Shown: positions 63,825 to 64,000 of the stretch, one piece after another | Layout of the letters: the number at the start of each line of letters is the position of its first letter | Position numbering within the stretch: the first letter of the stretch is position 1 | From: Obelidium mucronatum | Taxonomy: Eukaryota > Chytridiomycota > Chytridiomycetes > Chytridiales > Chytriomycetaceae | DNA: 64,000 bases | Direction: 5' to 3' | Assembly: GCA_025765595.1 (NCBI GenBank) | Contig: JAIVFH010000033.1 | Location: 1 to 64,000, forward strand | Program-made: the position numbers and the translations under genes | The notes under the pieces: model-generated | Database searches by the model: none | What the model saw: only the letters and a program-made list of their open reading frames with translations | Told to the model about the DNA's origin: nothing

Positions 63825-64000
63825 ACACTTCGCAGCTCGACCTCGCGGCGTTCGACGAGGCGCACGCGGACATTGGGCGGCTGCTCGAATCGTTCCGCGC
63901 GCTGCTCGACGCCAAGGCGGCGTTCCGCTTCCGCGCGGCCGCCGTCGACGCAATTCAGCGCAATTTGGTCGCCGGCCGAAACGCGGACGGCTCGGCGTTG
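63604..64000 (+). CDS. Helical protein, partial at window end
   Basis: Exon 1 63604-63732 reads MLATHTQRPSHGIYATAFAS and IKTDAEKMAVNIDTALESVS. Intron 63733-63835 holds a 42-base A run (63782-63823) just before the CTTCGCAG acceptor. Exon 2 from 63836 (phase 0) reads LDLAAFDEAHADIGRLLES, FRALLDAKAAFRFRAAAVD and AIQRNLVAGRNADGSAL, and is open at the window edge. The exons are GC-rich and strongly helical. No family recognised; a coiled-coil or spindle/trafficking subunit would fit, but this is a guess. Confidence 0.5.
63782..63823. repeat. 42-base poly-A tract within an intron
   Basis: An uninterrupted A run lies 12 bases before the acceptor CGCAG of the last gene. A second example of a long homopolymer placed in an intron next to the acceptor (compare 52515-52588). 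Confidence 0.9.

Noticed and set aside
1..64000. CRISPR array, prophage or insertion sequence
   Set aside because: The tandem repeat has no unique spacers; no integrase, transposase or reverse transcriptase was recognised on either strand.

Overview
The window looks like a chromosome-end region of an early-diverging, probably chytrid-like, filamentous fungus. Genes are split by short introns (mostly 45-140 nt, GT..AG). Recognisable families are fungal or fungus-compatible: FHA-RING ligase, Kre9-like GPI protein, Mei2-like RNA-binding protein, YTH reader, sigma-type GSTs, and GH19 chitinases of the kind known from chytrids, Rozella and Microsporidia rather than Dikarya. The species is inferred from gene content only. 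No tRNA or rRNA gene was recognised.

Layout. 1-4.77 kb is a satellite array of about thirty 152-bp units with 89- and 141-bp variants; it continues off the left edge. It abuts a decayed RecQ-type helicase (4.96-6.18 kb). Satellite plus RecQ relic resembles fungal subtelomeres with telomere-linked helicases. 6.9-21.8 kb: a coiled-coil protein broken by a 25-bp duplication, FAF2/UBXD8 (8 exons), a Dma1/Chfr-type FHA-RING ligase, a small secreted Cys-rich protein, a secreted Cu/Zn SOD, four tandem GSTs, an F-box/LRR protein, and two tandem single-pass membrane proteins with a shared unknown ectodomain. 21.9-24.3 kb: two GH19 chitinases. 24.5-34 kb: Dus3, a Ser-rich protein, small membrane and hypothetical proteins, a GNAT acetyltransferase and a MARCH-type RING-CH ligase. 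34.3-44.1 kb: an SLC1 carrier, two sensor-TM-linker paralogues without an output domain flanking a YTH m6A reader, and JMJD5. 44.6-54.5 kb: a CFEM-like membrane protein, a Mei2-like protein with a 13-nt microexon, HscB/Jac1, a Kre9-like GPI protein, a HAD hydrolase and a six-TM protein. 54.9-63.3 kb: five same-strand genes for Ser/Thr-rich basic proteins, at least three of them clear paralogues of an unrecognised family. A GC-rich helical protein runs off the right edge.

Many genes contain apparent one-base frameshifts, usually at short homopolymers, although the domain continues in the next frame. Because they are so frequent, consensus errors are at least as likely as pseudogenisation. Such genes are called as CDS with the break stated. 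Exon borders come from splice consensus and family fit and have not been checked against RNA.
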